Origin: Streptococcus oralis
Lineage (GTDB): Bacteria > Bacillota > Bacilli > Lactobacillales > Streptococcaceae
NCBI RefSeq assembly: GCF_022749195.1
Contig: NZ_CP094226.1
Location: forward strand, 1,204,001-1,268,000
DNA length: 64,000 bases
Reading direction: 5' to 3'
Made by a program: the position numbers and the translations under genes. Position 1 is the first letter of the stretch, and every line of letters starts with the position of its first letter. Shown piece by piece: positions 44,234 to 52,930 of the stretch. Below the pieces are notes generated by a model that searched no databases, was not told the origin of the DNA, and saw only the letters and a list, made by a program, of their open reading frames with translations.

Positions 44234-45028
44234 ATGGAAAAGATTATCAAACTAGAAAATGTAAGCTTGGCTAAACAAGGCCGAACCATCTTAAAGGATC
44301 TCAACTGGCAGGTGAAAAAGGGGGAGCATTGGGCCATTCTCGGTCTCAACGGTTCTGGAAAGACTACTCTCCTGCGCCTGCTTATGGCTGAACATTGGAA
44401 GACCAAGGGCAAGGTGACGGTTCTGGGTACGGAATTTGGCGCTGGCGATATTCCTCAGCTGCGAACTAAGATTGGAGTAGTTGGCTCCTTCATTGCTGAA
44501 CGCCTGCCTAGCCATCTCATTGCCGAAGAAATCGTCCTGACAGGTAAGTATAAAAGCAGTATTCTCTATGCTCCTTACGGGCAAGCAGAGCTGGATCAAG
44601 CTAGGGAAATGCTGGTCTCCCTTGGCGGACAAGATTTGATTGGCCGGAGCTACATCAGTCTCTCTCAAGGGGAAAAGCAGCTCTTGCTGATTGCGCGCAG
44701 TCTCATGGAAAAGCCAGAACTGCTTATCTTAGATGAAGCGACCAGCGGTCTGGATCTCTTTGCTCGCGAGCGCCTGCTGGATCAGATTGGTAAGATTACA
44801 CAGATGGAGAACGCTCCAACTATCCTCTATGTCACCCACCATGTTGAGGAAATCACTGCTGCTATGGATCATGTCCTACTCCTAAAAGAAGCTGAAATTA
44901 TTGCCCAAGGTCCTAAAGGAGACATACTTCAAAAAGAGGTCATGGATCGCTTCTATCCTCAGCCAGTCGAGCTGATTGAGCTGGGAGAAGACCGTTATTT
45001 CATCAAGATGGAGAACAGGTCCTCATGA
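44234..45028 (+). CDS. ABC transporter ATP-binding protein
   Basis: This 264-residue single-domain ATPase has Walker A GLNGSGKTT, Q-loop region VVGSFIAERLP, signature SLSQGEKQ, Walker B LLILDEATSGLD and H-loop VTHHVEE. It resembles ModF/YlmA-type cytoplasmic ABC ATPases. Its stop overlaps the start of a membrane-protein gene that carries an early stop codon, so its membrane partner may be lost. The gene is visibly richer in G and C than the TetR-ABC genes that follow, which suggests a different donor. Confidence 0.85.
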   Translation: MEKIIKLENVSLAKQGRTILKDLNWQVKKGEHWAILGLNGSGKTTLLRLLMAEHWKTKGKVTVLGTEFGAGDIPQLRTKIGVVGSFIAERLPSHLIAEEIVLTGKYKSSILYAPYGQAELDQAREMLVSLGGQDLIGRSYISLSQGEKQLLLIARSLMEKPELLILDEATSGLDLFARERLLDQIGKITQMENAPTILYVTHHVEEITAAMDHVLLLKEAEIIAQGPKGDILQKEVMDRFYPQPVELIELGEDRYFIKMENRSS

Positions 45029-45291
45029 AGCAATTTTCTAACACTATCTTCAACCTGGGCTAGTTTCTAATTCTGACCATGACTGCGATTGTCTTGCCTT
45101 TCCTATCTGGACAGAGTCTGCTATCCCACACTTACATCCCTTTGAGGATTGCTGAAGGGGTCCAATTCGTCAGTAATCCTTGGTATTTCTATCCTATCCT
45201 CCCGCTCTTTCTCCTCAGCCTCTTTTTAATCCGGCCCCTGCTAGAAAAAGTTCAGACCAAGCATCTTTTTTGGATTTTGTCCTTCACTTGA
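45025..45291 (+). pseudogene. Membrane protein gene with premature stop
   Basis: The frame starts ATG at 45025 (ATGA overlap with the ATPase), reads MKQFSNTIFNLG and meets TAG at about 45061. It then continues in the same frame as FLILTMTAIVLPFLSGQ...FYPILPLFLLSLFLIRPLL to 45291, with at least two hydrophobic segments. Replacing the TAG with TGG would restore one frame of 88 residues. The full-length family is not recognised. Confidence 0.55.
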
Positions 45292-45352
45292 CTGATGCCC
45301 GTAACGAGATTTTACCTTGTTCTAAAACTACCATCTGAGAACGGTTTAACAC

Positions 45353-45475
45353 TTAACTTATCAAAGACAAGGTCATTTTTTCCCAATCGCCTATATATTT
45401 AGAAACTATCTTTTCATTTAGGCCAACGGGACTTATATGATACCCTCTCGTCCAAAACTTTCGATTGTCATAATG
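45353..45475 (-). pseudogene. IS200/IS605 TnpA C-terminal remnant
   Basis: On the minus strand HYDNRKFWTRGYHISPVGLNEKIVSKYI followed by GDWEKMTLSLIS and a stop resembles the C-terminal region of IS200-type Y1 transposases (the 'FW-x-RGYYVSTVG-N' stretch). Only about 40 residues remain and the catalytic HUH and Tyr segments are absent. The rest of 45292-45570 holds no gene; a long-loop hairpin (CCCCCTC...GAGGGGG, 45478-45512) adjoins the fragment. Confidence 0.65.
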
Positions 45476-45572
45476 TACCCCCTCTTTTTTTTCAATCTGA
45501 ACAGGAGGGGGTGTTTTGAATGGAAATGAATAAGACTTAGTTTTGTGTTATTAGCATTTTCATCACTTCATT

Positions 45573-46349
45573 TTAATCGTAATCAGCATACCTCCACCAA
45601 GCTATTGTTGCGATAAGACCTAGAATACTTACCCCAAATAAACTGACAATGCTTCCAAAATTCAATAGTGCTTTTCCTGCAATACCACTTGCGAGTGCAG
45701 GAATCGCCCATGGGATGTATTTCCCAAAGTTAAGAGCAGAACCAAGTTGAGAAAAAATAATTGTAAAAATGATAAATGCCAATGGAGACAAATATCCCCG
45801 GCCTAAACAAGCAAAAAAAGCCACTGGAGTAGAGAGTACAATCGTAAGAGTGGTACAAAAAACAAAAGTAAGTATACCTTTGAAAATCACCATTAAGCTC
45901 CCACCCTCAAGTCCAATCAGATTGCCAGCTAATAATCCTAATAAAAGAGCAAAAATTGATAGAATATAGCTCCATAGAGCGATAACGATAAACTTGGATA
46001 ATACGATTGTATCTCTTCTTATCGGGAGTGCTAATAAGTCTATCATCGTTTTATCAGAATATTCTCTACCAAAAATCCAAGATGCTGTAAATCCAAAAAT
46101 GAGCAATCCCCCAACAGAAATGACTTGTGATACGGTCATTAAGTACGACGACCAGTCTGTTATCCTCATCATTTCCATTTTTGCAGAAATCAATCCAAGA
46201 TTTTTGAAATTCTCTGGATATTTCATCATAGTTGCAAACAACCCAACAATAAAAGGAACTAAACAGATAGAACAAGCAGTTACGATGGAAAGCTTTGATT
46301 TTATTAACTTTTTCCATTCAATTAAAATACAGGAACTAAGCTTTTTCAT
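45573..46349 (-). CDS. ABC-2 type exporter permease
   Basis: This 258-residue protein has six predicted membrane helices and the ABC-2 pattern (FTASWIFGREYSDKTMIDLLALPIRRDTIVLSKF after helix 2). The related BcrB/lantibiotic-immunity and antibiotic exporters have this size. ATG at 46349 with GGAGGTG 6 bases upstream is preferred over in-frame upstream starts. The start lies inside the end of the ATPase gene, so they are coupled. AT-rich composition suggests acquisition. Confidence 0.85.
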   Translation of the reverse strand: MKKLSSCILIEWKKLIKSKLSIVTACSICLVPFIVGLFATMMKYPENFKNLGLISAKMEMMRITDWSSYLMTVSQVISVGGLLIFGFTASWIFGREYSDKTMIDLLALPIRRDTIVLSKFIVIALWSYILSIFALLLGLLAGNLIGLEGGSLMVIFKGILTFVFCTTLTIVLSTPVAFFACLGRGYLSPLAFIIFTIIFSQLGSALNFGKYIPWAIPALASGIAGKALLNFGSIVSLFGVSILGLIATIAWWRYADYD

Positions 46350-47289
46350 TCGAAACACCTCCATTATGGTCATTCAGTATTCTTAAGAAATAATGCTCTA
46401 AATCTTCTTTCTCAACAGTCAGTGATTTAGGTGGATAACCTGCATTAACTAGCAATGTAGCAATTTTTTCCGGATATTCCACAGCTTTTGTATCAGTTAA
46501 TTCTAAGAAATCGATATTATTTTCTGTGTCTGATTGAATGTTTACATGATAGCCCTGGTTAGATAATACTTCTTTCATAGCCTTATTATTAGAGCCTCTT
46601 ACTAGTAACTTCTTTTCTAAGTACTGCTCTAATTCATTGCTTTCAACTTCTCTTATAAGTCTGCCCTCATGTACAATAACTATCCTAGTAGCAATTTTAG
46701 ATATTTCTTCCAGATTATGACTTGAAATAAGAACAGTTGTGCCTAGATTATTCGCCAATTCCTTTAATAGTTCTCTCACTTCAATAACTCCAAAAGGATC
46801 TAATCCATTTGTTGGCTCATCAAGAATTAGAATTTTAGGTTTATGAATAATCGCTTTTGCAATTCCTAAACGCGCAACATTTCCTAAAGAAAGATGCTTC
46901 TCCTGTTTATGTTCATATTTCTTTAGTTTTAATTTCTCAATTACCCAGTCAATATTATCTTTATTAACCCCTCTTAATTTACTAACTATTTCTAAATTTT
47001 CTCTCACAGTTAAGTCTGGATAAGAATAAGGCGTCTCAATAATATAACCTATTTCGTTTCGAAGTTCTAAATTACTTAGATCTAACTTTCTTCCTTGGAT
47101 ATAACATTCTCCTGATGTAGATTTTATCAATCCTAGCATCATTCTCATCGTCGTTGTTTTCCCTGCACCATTTAGTCCTAAAAAACCTACTATTTCACCA
47201 GGTTTTATTGAAAGATTCAAGTTGTCGACAACATTTTTTGTTCCATATCTTTTAGAAAGCTTTGCGGTTCTAATTGCTTCTTTCACCAT
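46336..47289 (-). CDS. ABC exporter ATPase (BcrA/CcmA type)
   Basis: This 317-residue ATPase has Walker A GLNGAGKTT, signature HLSLGNVARLGIAKA (an LSLGN variant of LSGGQ), Walker B KILILDEPTNGLD and the His in ISSHNLEEI. A C-terminal extension of about 90 residues follows, as in drug and peptide exporters of the BcrA type. It forms an exporter with the downstream permease and is controlled by the TetR gene upstream (overlap TAATG). Confidence 0.9.
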   Translation of the reverse strand: MVKEAIRTAKLSKRYGTKNVVDNLNLSIKPGEIVGFLGLNGAGKTTTMRMMLGLIKSTSGECYIQGRKLDLSNLELRNEIGYIIETPYSYPDLTVRENLEIVSKLRGVNKDNIDWVIEKLKLKKYEHKQEKHLSLGNVARLGIAKAIIHKPKILILDEPTNGLDPFGVIEVRELLKELANNLGTTVLISSHNLEEISKIATRIVIVHEGRLIREVESNELEQYLEKKLLVRGSNNKAMKEVLSNQGYHVNIQSDTENNIDFLELTDTKAVEYPEKIATLLVNAGYPPKSLTVEKEDLEHYFLRILNDHNGGVSNEKA

Positions 47290-47885
47290 TACCTGTCCTC
47301 CTTAGTAATTTGTTCCACAACTCCTTGTATGACTAACTTCAATGTAGTATCAAATTGTTTTTCGCCGATTTCCTCGATGTGTAATATAGTCATAGCAATC
47401 GTTCTAAATAAAGCAGAGACGATTTCTACCGATACATTTTCTTTAATGTTGATTCGAGACACAATTTTTTTAACCATCCTATCGTCTATCAGATGATGAT
47501 TTGTTATCGCCTCTTTCGGCAATTTTCTTATGAGTAATTCCATTTCATTATTTTTAAATATGGTATACATAAATGAGTATCGAAAATCTTGATAAAAATC
47601 ATAAAGTAACTGTACCAGACGATTTGTATCTATCTTGGCTTCCATATCTAATTGTTCTGTCAAGCGATTCATAACATCTATTTGATATTCTTCTAAGACC
47701 GCAAAAAATAACATTTCTTTTGAGGAATAAAAATTATAAAAAGAACCTTTGGAAATATCTACCATTGCCGCCATCTGATCAACTGTGGTTTTCTTAACCC
47801 CATATCTTTGAAGGCATTCCTTTGCAACTTTATGTAATTTCTTTCTAATTACTTCTTTTTCTTCAGTAGTAAAAGCAGTAGCCAT
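47289..47885 (-). CDS. TetR/AcrR-family regulator
   Basis: This 198-residue regulator has an N-terminal TetR helix-turn-helix: LHKVAKECLQRYGVKKTTVDQMAAMVDISKGSFYNFYSSKEMLFFAVLEEY. The remainder is a ligand-binding helical domain. It is the first gene of the exporter operon and probably represses it until a toxic substrate appears. Its upstream region is AT-rich. Confidence 0.88.
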   Translation of the reverse strand: MATAFTTEEKEVIRKKLHKVAKECLQRYGVKKTTVDQMAAMVDISKGSFYNFYSSKEMLFFAVLEEYQIDVMNRLTEQLDMEAKIDTNRLVQLLYDFYQDFRYSFMYTIFKNNEMELLIRKLPKEAITNHHLIDDRMVKKIVSRINIKENVSVEIVSALFRTIAMTILHIEEIGEKQFDTTLKLVIQGVVEQITKEDR

Positions 47886-48124
47886 AACTTCCTCCTAAAA
47901 ACTCTGTGACGTTTTTTGATTTTACAGTCATAGAATATCATATAAATTGAAAAATGTCAAAAGTCTTATATCTTCTATGTAAGAAAATATAAGATTTTAA
48001 ATTTACACACACCTCAATTCTCTTCATTTAGACCTAATTATTCGATTTTCACGATTTAAAAAATAAGGATACAGTACTGAAAGCTCCTATTATCTGGCTT
48101 TTCTCTCTGTAACCTTATTGTATC
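47886..48124. other. AT-rich intergenic region
   Basis: It contains the presumed promoter of the TetR operon (minus strand). Nothing else is recognisable. The rest of the gap up to 48517 holds a gene scrap and an inverted-repeat element listed separately. Confidence 0.4.
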
Positions 48125-48288
48125 TCAAGTTCCTTCTCTCAATTTCTCAATCGTGACCAAGAAAGATGGATTGTTAATCTGATTGATGGTCTTGTAGAGG
48201 GCAACAGTGAAGTCCCGCTGAGGCAGGTAACTAAGATTAGCTGAGCATTGTTCAAGCAAGCTTCTGCCAAACCGCTGGCGGTTTACTA
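48125..48288 (-). pseudogene. Unidentified gene fragment (C-terminal end)
   Basis: On the minus strand a frame of about 53 codons reads NRQRFGRSLLEQCSANLSYL...RDFTVALYKTINQINNPSFLVTIEKLREGT before a TGA. Codon use and amino-acid make-up look like real protein, but there is no start or ribosome site. I do not recognise the family. Confidence 0.4.
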
Positions 48289-48301
48289 CTTCATTTAAAA
48301 C

Positions 48302-48467
48302 AAAGAGTCTGAGACAAAAAGATTTTGATTTTAGGAATTCCTTATTATAAATTTTTAAAATCGATAGATTAGAGCAAAAAAGCGAACAAGACAGAATTCT
48401 GAGTGTCAGATAACTCGTTTTGTTCGCTTTTTATATTGAAGATTAGACTTTTGTCCCAGACTCTTTT
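48302..48467. repeat. Inverted-repeat element with internal terminator-like hairpin
   Basis: Terminal inverted repeats of about 21 bases (aaagagtctgagacaaaaag at 48302-48321 and its near-complement at 48445-48467) enclose a second stem, AAAAAGCGAACA (about 48376-48387) / TGTTCGCTTTTT (48421-48432). No coding frame. It resembles streptococcal terminator-like repeats (SPRITE-type) but cannot be assigned with certainty. It may terminate the glyS operon. Confidence 0.6.
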
Positions 48468-48517
48468 TTATTACAACAGAAAAGGGGCTAGTAAATCATC
48501 TACAACCCCCTTTCATT

Positions 48518-48775
48518 TTATGAGTTAGGATCATCTAAACTACGACCATGCAAACCTTTTTCACGTTGTACTTGGCGTAGTTTTTCTGGTGTGACATCAT
48601 TTCCTTCCTCGTCCACAATTTTAATTCCTTCAATGTGGTGACGAACAGAACGACGATAACCTTCGATATACTCCTCACGAAGTTTAGCTTGTTCCACTTT
48701 TTCAGCAGAAGTTAAGCCTTCTGTTTTTTTCTTTTTGGCAAGCTCGTTGATACGAGCGATTTTTTTCGGATCCAT
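48518..48775 (-). CDS. DUF896 family protein (YnzC-like)
   Basis: This 85-residue helical protein starts [41 protein letters not shown], the N-terminal helical hairpin of the DUF896/YnzC family. Family members are small cytoplasmic proteins of unclear function, some under SOS control in Bacillus. It is the last gene after glyS, 41 bases away, with a GGAG ribosome site. Confidence 0.88.
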   Translation of the reverse strand: MDPKKIARINELAKKKKTEGLTSAEKVEQAKLREEYIEGYRRSVRHHIEGIKIVDEEGNDVTPEKLRQVQREKGLHGRSLDDPNS

Positions 48776-48816
48776 TTCTTCTCCTTTGTGATAAGATACA
48801 GTCCGTTTGACTGAGT

Positions 48817-50853
48817 TTATTTAGTATTAATTTGGTTGAAACGTGCAAGTTTAGCTGCTTTTTTGGTTAATTGCGACAAGATAGCCAAGCGATTTTGTCG
48901 GACAGTCTGATCTTCAGCCATCACCATGGTATTTTCAAAGAAAGCATCAATAACTGGGCTAAGCGCAAAGAGTTGTTCTAATTGCTGACTTGCAGTTCCT
49001 GACAAGACGAGTGATTCTACGGCTTCTGCCAAGGCTTTCTCTTCTTCATTCTCAAAGAGAGCAGGATCAACAGTATCAGTTCCTTCGGCTTTTTCAGCCA
49101 AGTTAAAGGCACGTGAGAGGGATTCGACAGACGATTTGAAATCTTCTTTCTTGCTTGCTTCGACAAGAGCACTTGCTGCTTCTAACATATCTGCCACAAC
49201 AAAGTTTGAACTTGCAAGGACTGCTTCCTTAATGTCTTTTGGAGTAGAACCCATCATCTTATCAACACGAGCCTTGATAAAGTCCATAACCTCTGCTTTA
49301 TTTTCATAAGTCAAGCTGTCGAATTTCAAAGCATAAAGGCTATCAATCAACTCATCCATAGCAATGTGCCAACCAAAAGCATCCAAGATACGAACCACAC
49401 CTTGGGTCGCACGACGAAGGGCATAAGGGTCGTTAGAACCTGATGGAATCAAGCCTACTGAGAAGAAACTCAAAATCGTATCCAATTTGTCTGCAATGGC
49501 TAGAATGGCTCCAACCTTGCTCTCTGGAAGTTCTCCTTCAGCAGCTGTCGGCATGTAGTGTTCACGAATAGCAGCTGCCACCGCTGGAGTTTCACCAGCA
49601 AGAAGGGCATATTTTTCACCCATAATACCTTGGAGCTCATCAAACTCACCAACCATACCCGTCAACAAGTCAAACTTGTAAATAGCTGCTGCACGAGCTA
49701 GGTCAACTGTTTCATCCACTGACAAACCAGCTTTTTCTGCCAAGAGAATGGCAATCTGCCCCGTACGAATCATGTGTTCACGAAGAGAACCAATCTTTTC
49801 GTGGAAGGTCACATGGTTCAATTTTTCGACTAGGTCAGAAATGACCAATTTTTGGTCTTCACGCCAGAAGAATTCACCGTCTTCCAAACGAGCTACCAAA
49901 ACTTTTTCATTTCCTTTGATGACATTTTCCAAATGCTCTGCGTTTCCGTTACGAACAGAAATAAAGTTTGGTAAGAGTTTTCCATCTTGATCTCGGACAA
50001 CGAAGTAGCGTTGGTGTTCCTTCATCGAAGTCACCAAAACTTCTTCTGGAACTTCAAGGTATTTGGCATCAAAACTTCCCATAAAGGCAGTTGGGTATTC
50101 AACCAAGTTCAAGACTTCATTGAGCAAATCAGCATCAATTTCGATACGTACACCATGCTCAGCTTCGATTGCTTTTATTTGGTCAACAATCATTTGCTCA
50201 CGTTCACGAGGATCCGCGATTACAAACTGCTTACGAAGATCTTCTTCGTAGCTCAATGCTGACTGAATCTTGGTTTCTTGTCCCAAGAAACGATGACCGC
50301 GACTCACACGATCGCCCTTGATATCAAGGAAATCCAGATCAAATTCTTGCTCGTCCAAGAGAACTGTCAAAGTGTGTACAGGGCGGATATATTCAAAAGT
50401 GTTGTTAGCCCAGTGCATGCTGACAGGGAAAGTTAGTGACTTCAAGACGTCTACTACACCTGGAACAATGGCTTCAACTGGTTGCCCCACTTCTTCCTTG
50501 GTAACATAGACATATTCTTCACCTTTGATTTCACGGAATTCAATATCTTCAACTGTCAACCCTTTTCCACGGACAAATCCTTGAGCTGCTTTGGTGAAGT
50601 TTCCATCACTATCCAAGGCGATTTTCTTTGCTGGACCCTTGAAATCTTCTGTCAAATCAGACTGTTTGTCTGCAAGACCAGTCACACGAACAGCCAAACG
50701 GCGTGGTGTTGAGAAGGTTTGAATGGCTTCAAAGGAAAGACGATTTTCTTTGAGGAAGGCTGCCATTTTTTCACCTAGTTGTTTTTCGCTTGGAGTTACT
50801 ACGTAGGCTGGTAACTCTTCAAGACCGAGTTCTACTAATAAGTTTTTTGTCAT
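48817..50853 (-). CDS. glyS: Glycyl-tRNA synthetase beta subunit
   Basis: This 678-residue beta subunit of the bacterial alpha2-beta2 glycyl-tRNA synthetase starts [19 protein letters not shown], followed by PTSM-like [23 protein letters not shown] and an HD-like domain ([14 protein letters not shown]..., [15 protein letters not shown]), with the C-terminal anticodon-binding region (FDAFF-like [26 protein letters not shown]). It is separated from glyQ by a structured 263-base gap. Confidence 0.95.
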   Translation of the reverse strand: MTKNLLVELGLEELPAYVVTPSEKQLGEKMAAFLKENRLSFEAIQTFSTPRRLAVRVTGLADKQSDLTEDFKGPAKKIALDSDGNFTKAAQGFVRGKGLTVEDIEFREIKGEEYVYVTKEEVGQPVEAIVPGVVDVLKSLTFPVSMHWANNTFEYIRPVHTLTVLLDEQEFDLDFLDIKGDRVSRGHRFLGQETKIQSALSYEEDLRKQFVIADPREREQMIVDQIKAIEAEHGVRIEIDADLLNEVLNLVEYPTAFMGSFDAKYLEVPEEVLVTSMKEHQRYFVVRDQDGKLLPNFISVRNGNAEHLENVIKGNEKVLVARLEDGEFFWREDQKLVISDLVEKLNHVTFHEKIGSLREHMIRTGQIAILLAEKAGLSVDETVDLARAAAIYKFDLLTGMVGEFDELQGIMGEKYALLAGETPAVAAAIREHYMPTAAEGELPESKVGAILAIADKLDTILSFFSVGLIPSGSNDPYALRRATQGVVRILDAFGWHIAMDELIDSLYALKFDSLTYENKAEVMDFIKARVDKMMGSTPKDIKEAVLASSNFVVADMLEAASALVEASKKEDFKSSVESLSRAFNLAEKAEGTDTVDPALFENEEEKALAEAVESLVLSGTASQQLEQLFALSPVIDAFFENTMVMAEDQTVRQNRLAILSQLTKKAAKLARFNQINTK

Positions 50854-51116
50854 GTTTTTTCCTTTACATCTTCTTCAATCTTTTCTTTTGATATGCAACT
50901 TAGGTACTGGGGACGTCGCTAACTAACTTTTGTGAGTCTGTAAGGAAATCTTATACCAAATAAACTAAGATTTCCAACAGTCTCATCAAAGTGGATTTAG
51001 CTGACTGATTTTTGAACCCAAGGTTTCAAAAATCCCCACATAACAGTACGGCGGTGCATATCCCTCTAGCAAGTCTTCGACTTGTCTTTAACGATTTTAG
51101 AGCACAGTATTACTTA
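50854..51116 (-). other. Structured glyQ-glyS intercistronic region
   Basis: There is no coding frame. Three clear hairpins: GGAAATCTTA/TAAGATTTCC extended by outer pairs (50934-50984), GATTTTTGAACC with GGTTTCAAAAATC (51007-51034, one bulge), and CAAGTC/GACTTG (51070-51084). None is followed by a T-run on the minus strand, so they look like RNA processing or translational structures and not a simple terminator. Confidence 0.55.
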
Positions 51117-52034
51117 CTATTCTGCGTCTTCTGCTAGGAGTTTAGCTCGTGTTGCTTCATCCAAAAGTGGGTAGCCTAGGCGTTTGCGTTCTGCAACAAA
51201 GGTTTTGGCTACTACACGGGCCAAGTTACGGATACGGGCGATATAGCCTGCACGCTCCGTTACGGAAACGGCACCACGCGCATCAAGCAGATTAAAGGTG
51301 TGTGAACATTTAAGAACATAGTCATAGGCAGGGTGAACCAAGCCTTCTTCTAATGCACGACCAGCTTCCTTTTCAAACTTATCAAAGTTTTCCAGCAACA
51401 TTTCTTGGTCCGAAATTTCAAATGAATATTTTGAATGCTCATACTCAGGCTGGATAAAGATTTCTCCGTATTTTACGCCATCAGCCCACTCGATATCATA
51501 GACAGAGTCAACTTCTTGAATGTAAGAAGCCAAACGTTCCAAACCATAGGTAACTTCCGCAGTCACAGGTCCAGTTGCCAATCCACCAACTTGTTGGAAA
51601 TAAGTGAACTGAGTGATTTCCATCCCATCAAGCCAAACTTCCCAACCAAGACCAGCTGAACCAGTCGATGGATTTTCCCAGTTATCTTCAACGAAGCGGA
51701 TATCGTGTTCCAATGGATTGATACCCAATTTTTCCAAAGACTCAAGGTAAAGTTCCTGGATATTTGATGGAGATGGCTTCATAACCACTTGGAATTGGTG
51801 GTGTTGGTAGAGACGGTTAGGATTTTCCCCGTAACGACCGTCAGCAGGACGACGTGATGGCTCTACATAAGCCGCATTCCATGGCTCAGGTCCGATAGCA
51901 CGAAGGAAAGTGTAAGGACTCATTGTCCCCGCACCTTTTTCATTATCATAAGCCTGCATGAGCATACAACCTTGGTCATTCCAAAATTGTTGTAAAGTAA
52001 GGATGATTTCCTGGAAAGTCAATTTTTTAGACAT
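51117..52034 (-). CDS. glyQ: Glycyl-tRNA synthetase alpha subunit
   Basis: This 305-residue class II catalytic subunit starts [40 protein letters not shown]. Motif 2-like [38 protein letters not shown] and [15 protein letters not shown] (motif 3) are present. It attaches glycine to tRNA-Gly together with GlyS. Its ribosome site and first codons are duplicated 173 bases upstream. Confidence 0.96.
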   Translation of the reverse strand: MSKKLTFQEIILTLQQFWNDQGCMLMQAYDNEKGAGTMSPYTFLRAIGPEPWNAAYVEPSRRPADGRYGENPNRLYQHHQFQVVMKPSPSNIQELYLESLEKLGINPLEHDIRFVEDNWENPSTGSAGLGWEVWLDGMEITQFTYFQQVGGLATGPVTAEVTYGLERLASYIQEVDSVYDIEWADGVKYGEIFIQPEYEHSKYSFEISDQEMLLENFDKFEKEAGRALEEGLVHPAYDYVLKCSHTFNLLDARGAVSVTERAGYIARIRNLARVVAKTFVAERKRLGYPLLDEATRAKLLAEDAE

Positions 52035-52220
52035 TATTTACTCCTTTTTCTATAAAATACTTGCGACACGAGTCTGCCTCGTCGATTATACGAGGCAAGA
52101 CAAGTTAGTACTGCGTCTAGCTCAGCACTCTAGTGCTGAGCGTGGGGCAATCCGACTGTAAGGAGGTCTCTGCCACTGACGCAGTGAAATGTTAATTTCT
52201 TAGACATTGTTTACTCCTTT
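52021..52220 (-). repeat. Duplicated glyQ start region around a structured 146-base insert
   Basis: A 27-base direct repeat (52021-52047 and 52194-52220, two mismatches) contains the glyQ ribosome site, ATG and the codons MSKK. The 146 bases between are dense in inverted repeats: GCCTCGT/ACGAGGC (52077-52094), CTCAGCACT/AGTGCTGAG (52121-52140), and an outer ACTGCGTC/GACGCAGT pair (about 52109-52185). The upstream copy opens a 25-codon frame MSKKLTFHCVSGRDLLTVG... ending at 52130. Confidence 0.7.
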
Positions 52221-52242
52221 AATTTATATTATCTTTTTAGCT

Positions 52243-52614
52243 TTATTCATCAAGCAACCAAGAAAAAGCTGGGTTCTGAAAAATATGACGTTTGGGAACA
52301 GTTTGTAAATTCTGATCGCATTCATCTATTGTACCTAATTTTAAAGCACAGACTTCTGGTATATTTTCTTGAGCAGTGAAAATTTGACTATGACAGTTCT
52401 GACAGTAATAGCGTTGTTTTCCTGGAGATGAACTATAGGTAACCAACTGTTCTTTTCCATGCAACACTAGATTTTTACTGCTAACTTTGGCATTCACTGT
52501 ATAGGCAGACGCAGTTGCTTTCCGACAGAATGAGCAGTGGCAAAAAACTAATTCCGACAATTCCTCATCTAAAGTGTAGGTCACTGCTTTGCATAAACAA
52601 GATCCTTTAAGCAT
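52243..52614 (-). CDS. GFA/CENP-V family zinc protein
   Basis: This 123-residue protein has the zinc cysteines of the glutathione-dependent formaldehyde-activating enzyme fold: C-L-C (KGSCLCKAVTY), C-H-C-x2-C (FCHCSFCRKA) and C-x2-C (YYCQNCHSQIF), and ends with a HIFQNPAFSW stretch typical of the family. Most such proteins have no proven formaldehyde role. It is placed between a glycine T-box and glyQ, so it should be expressed with the synthetase genes. Confidence 0.85.
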   Translation of the reverse strand: MLKGSCLCKAVTYTLDEELSELVFCHCSFCRKATASAYTVNAKVSSKNLVLHGKEQLVTYSSSPGKQRYYCQNCHSQIFTAQENIPEVCALKLGTIDECDQNLQTVPKRHIFQNPAFSWLLDE

Positions 52615-52649
52615 TATGCTCCTTTCTACTTAGGCATTAGAGGAAATTC

Positions 52650-52831
52650 AAAAAGAACCGAATTTCAACACCCAAGCCTTGCGACTAGGGGCGTCTGAAA
52701 CGCGGTTCCACCCTAATTTATTACTTCATTGTTTTTAAAAATACGACAGAAAGCGCCAGTTTCTTACCTTGTTCTACTTGGCTCCCACTACCCCAAGCTC
52801 GCTGAAGAACGCCATAAGACTTTCTTTCCTA
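52650..52831 (-). promoter_or_regulatory. T-box riboswitch, probably tRNA-Gly
   Basis: On the minus strand the T-box core AGGGTGGAACCGCG (52701-52714) is exact. The terminator pairs GAACCG of the T-box with CGGTTC (52655-52660), followed by TTTTT. Upstream, the Stem I base pairs AGAAAG with CTTTCT, and a GGC triplet (52755-52757) sits at the specifier position, fitting glycine. Uncharged tRNA-Gly would stabilise the antiterminator and switch on GFA-glyQ-glyS-DUF896. Confidence 0.85.
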
Positions 52832-52837
52832 GCTAGT

Positions 52838-52866
52838 ATTATAGCAGATTTTCTAGCCAGTGTAAA
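52838..52866 (-). promoter_or_regulatory. Promoter of the gly operon
   Basis: Minus strand: -35 TTTACA (52861-52866), 17-base spacer, consensus -10 TATAAT (52838-52843), 7 bases before the T-box leader. Confidence 0.75.
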
Positions 52867-52870
52867 CCAA

Positions 52871-52903
52871 AAATGAGTCTGAAAACAAAGTTCCAGACTC
52901 ATT
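52871..52903 (-). terminator. Terminator of the subtilase gene
   Basis: AAATGAGTCTG pairs with CAGACTCATTT, followed by T residues on the minus strand. It lies directly behind the gly promoter. Confidence 0.75.
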
Positions 52904-52930
52904 TAATAATAAAGCTTCAGAAAGTCCTGT

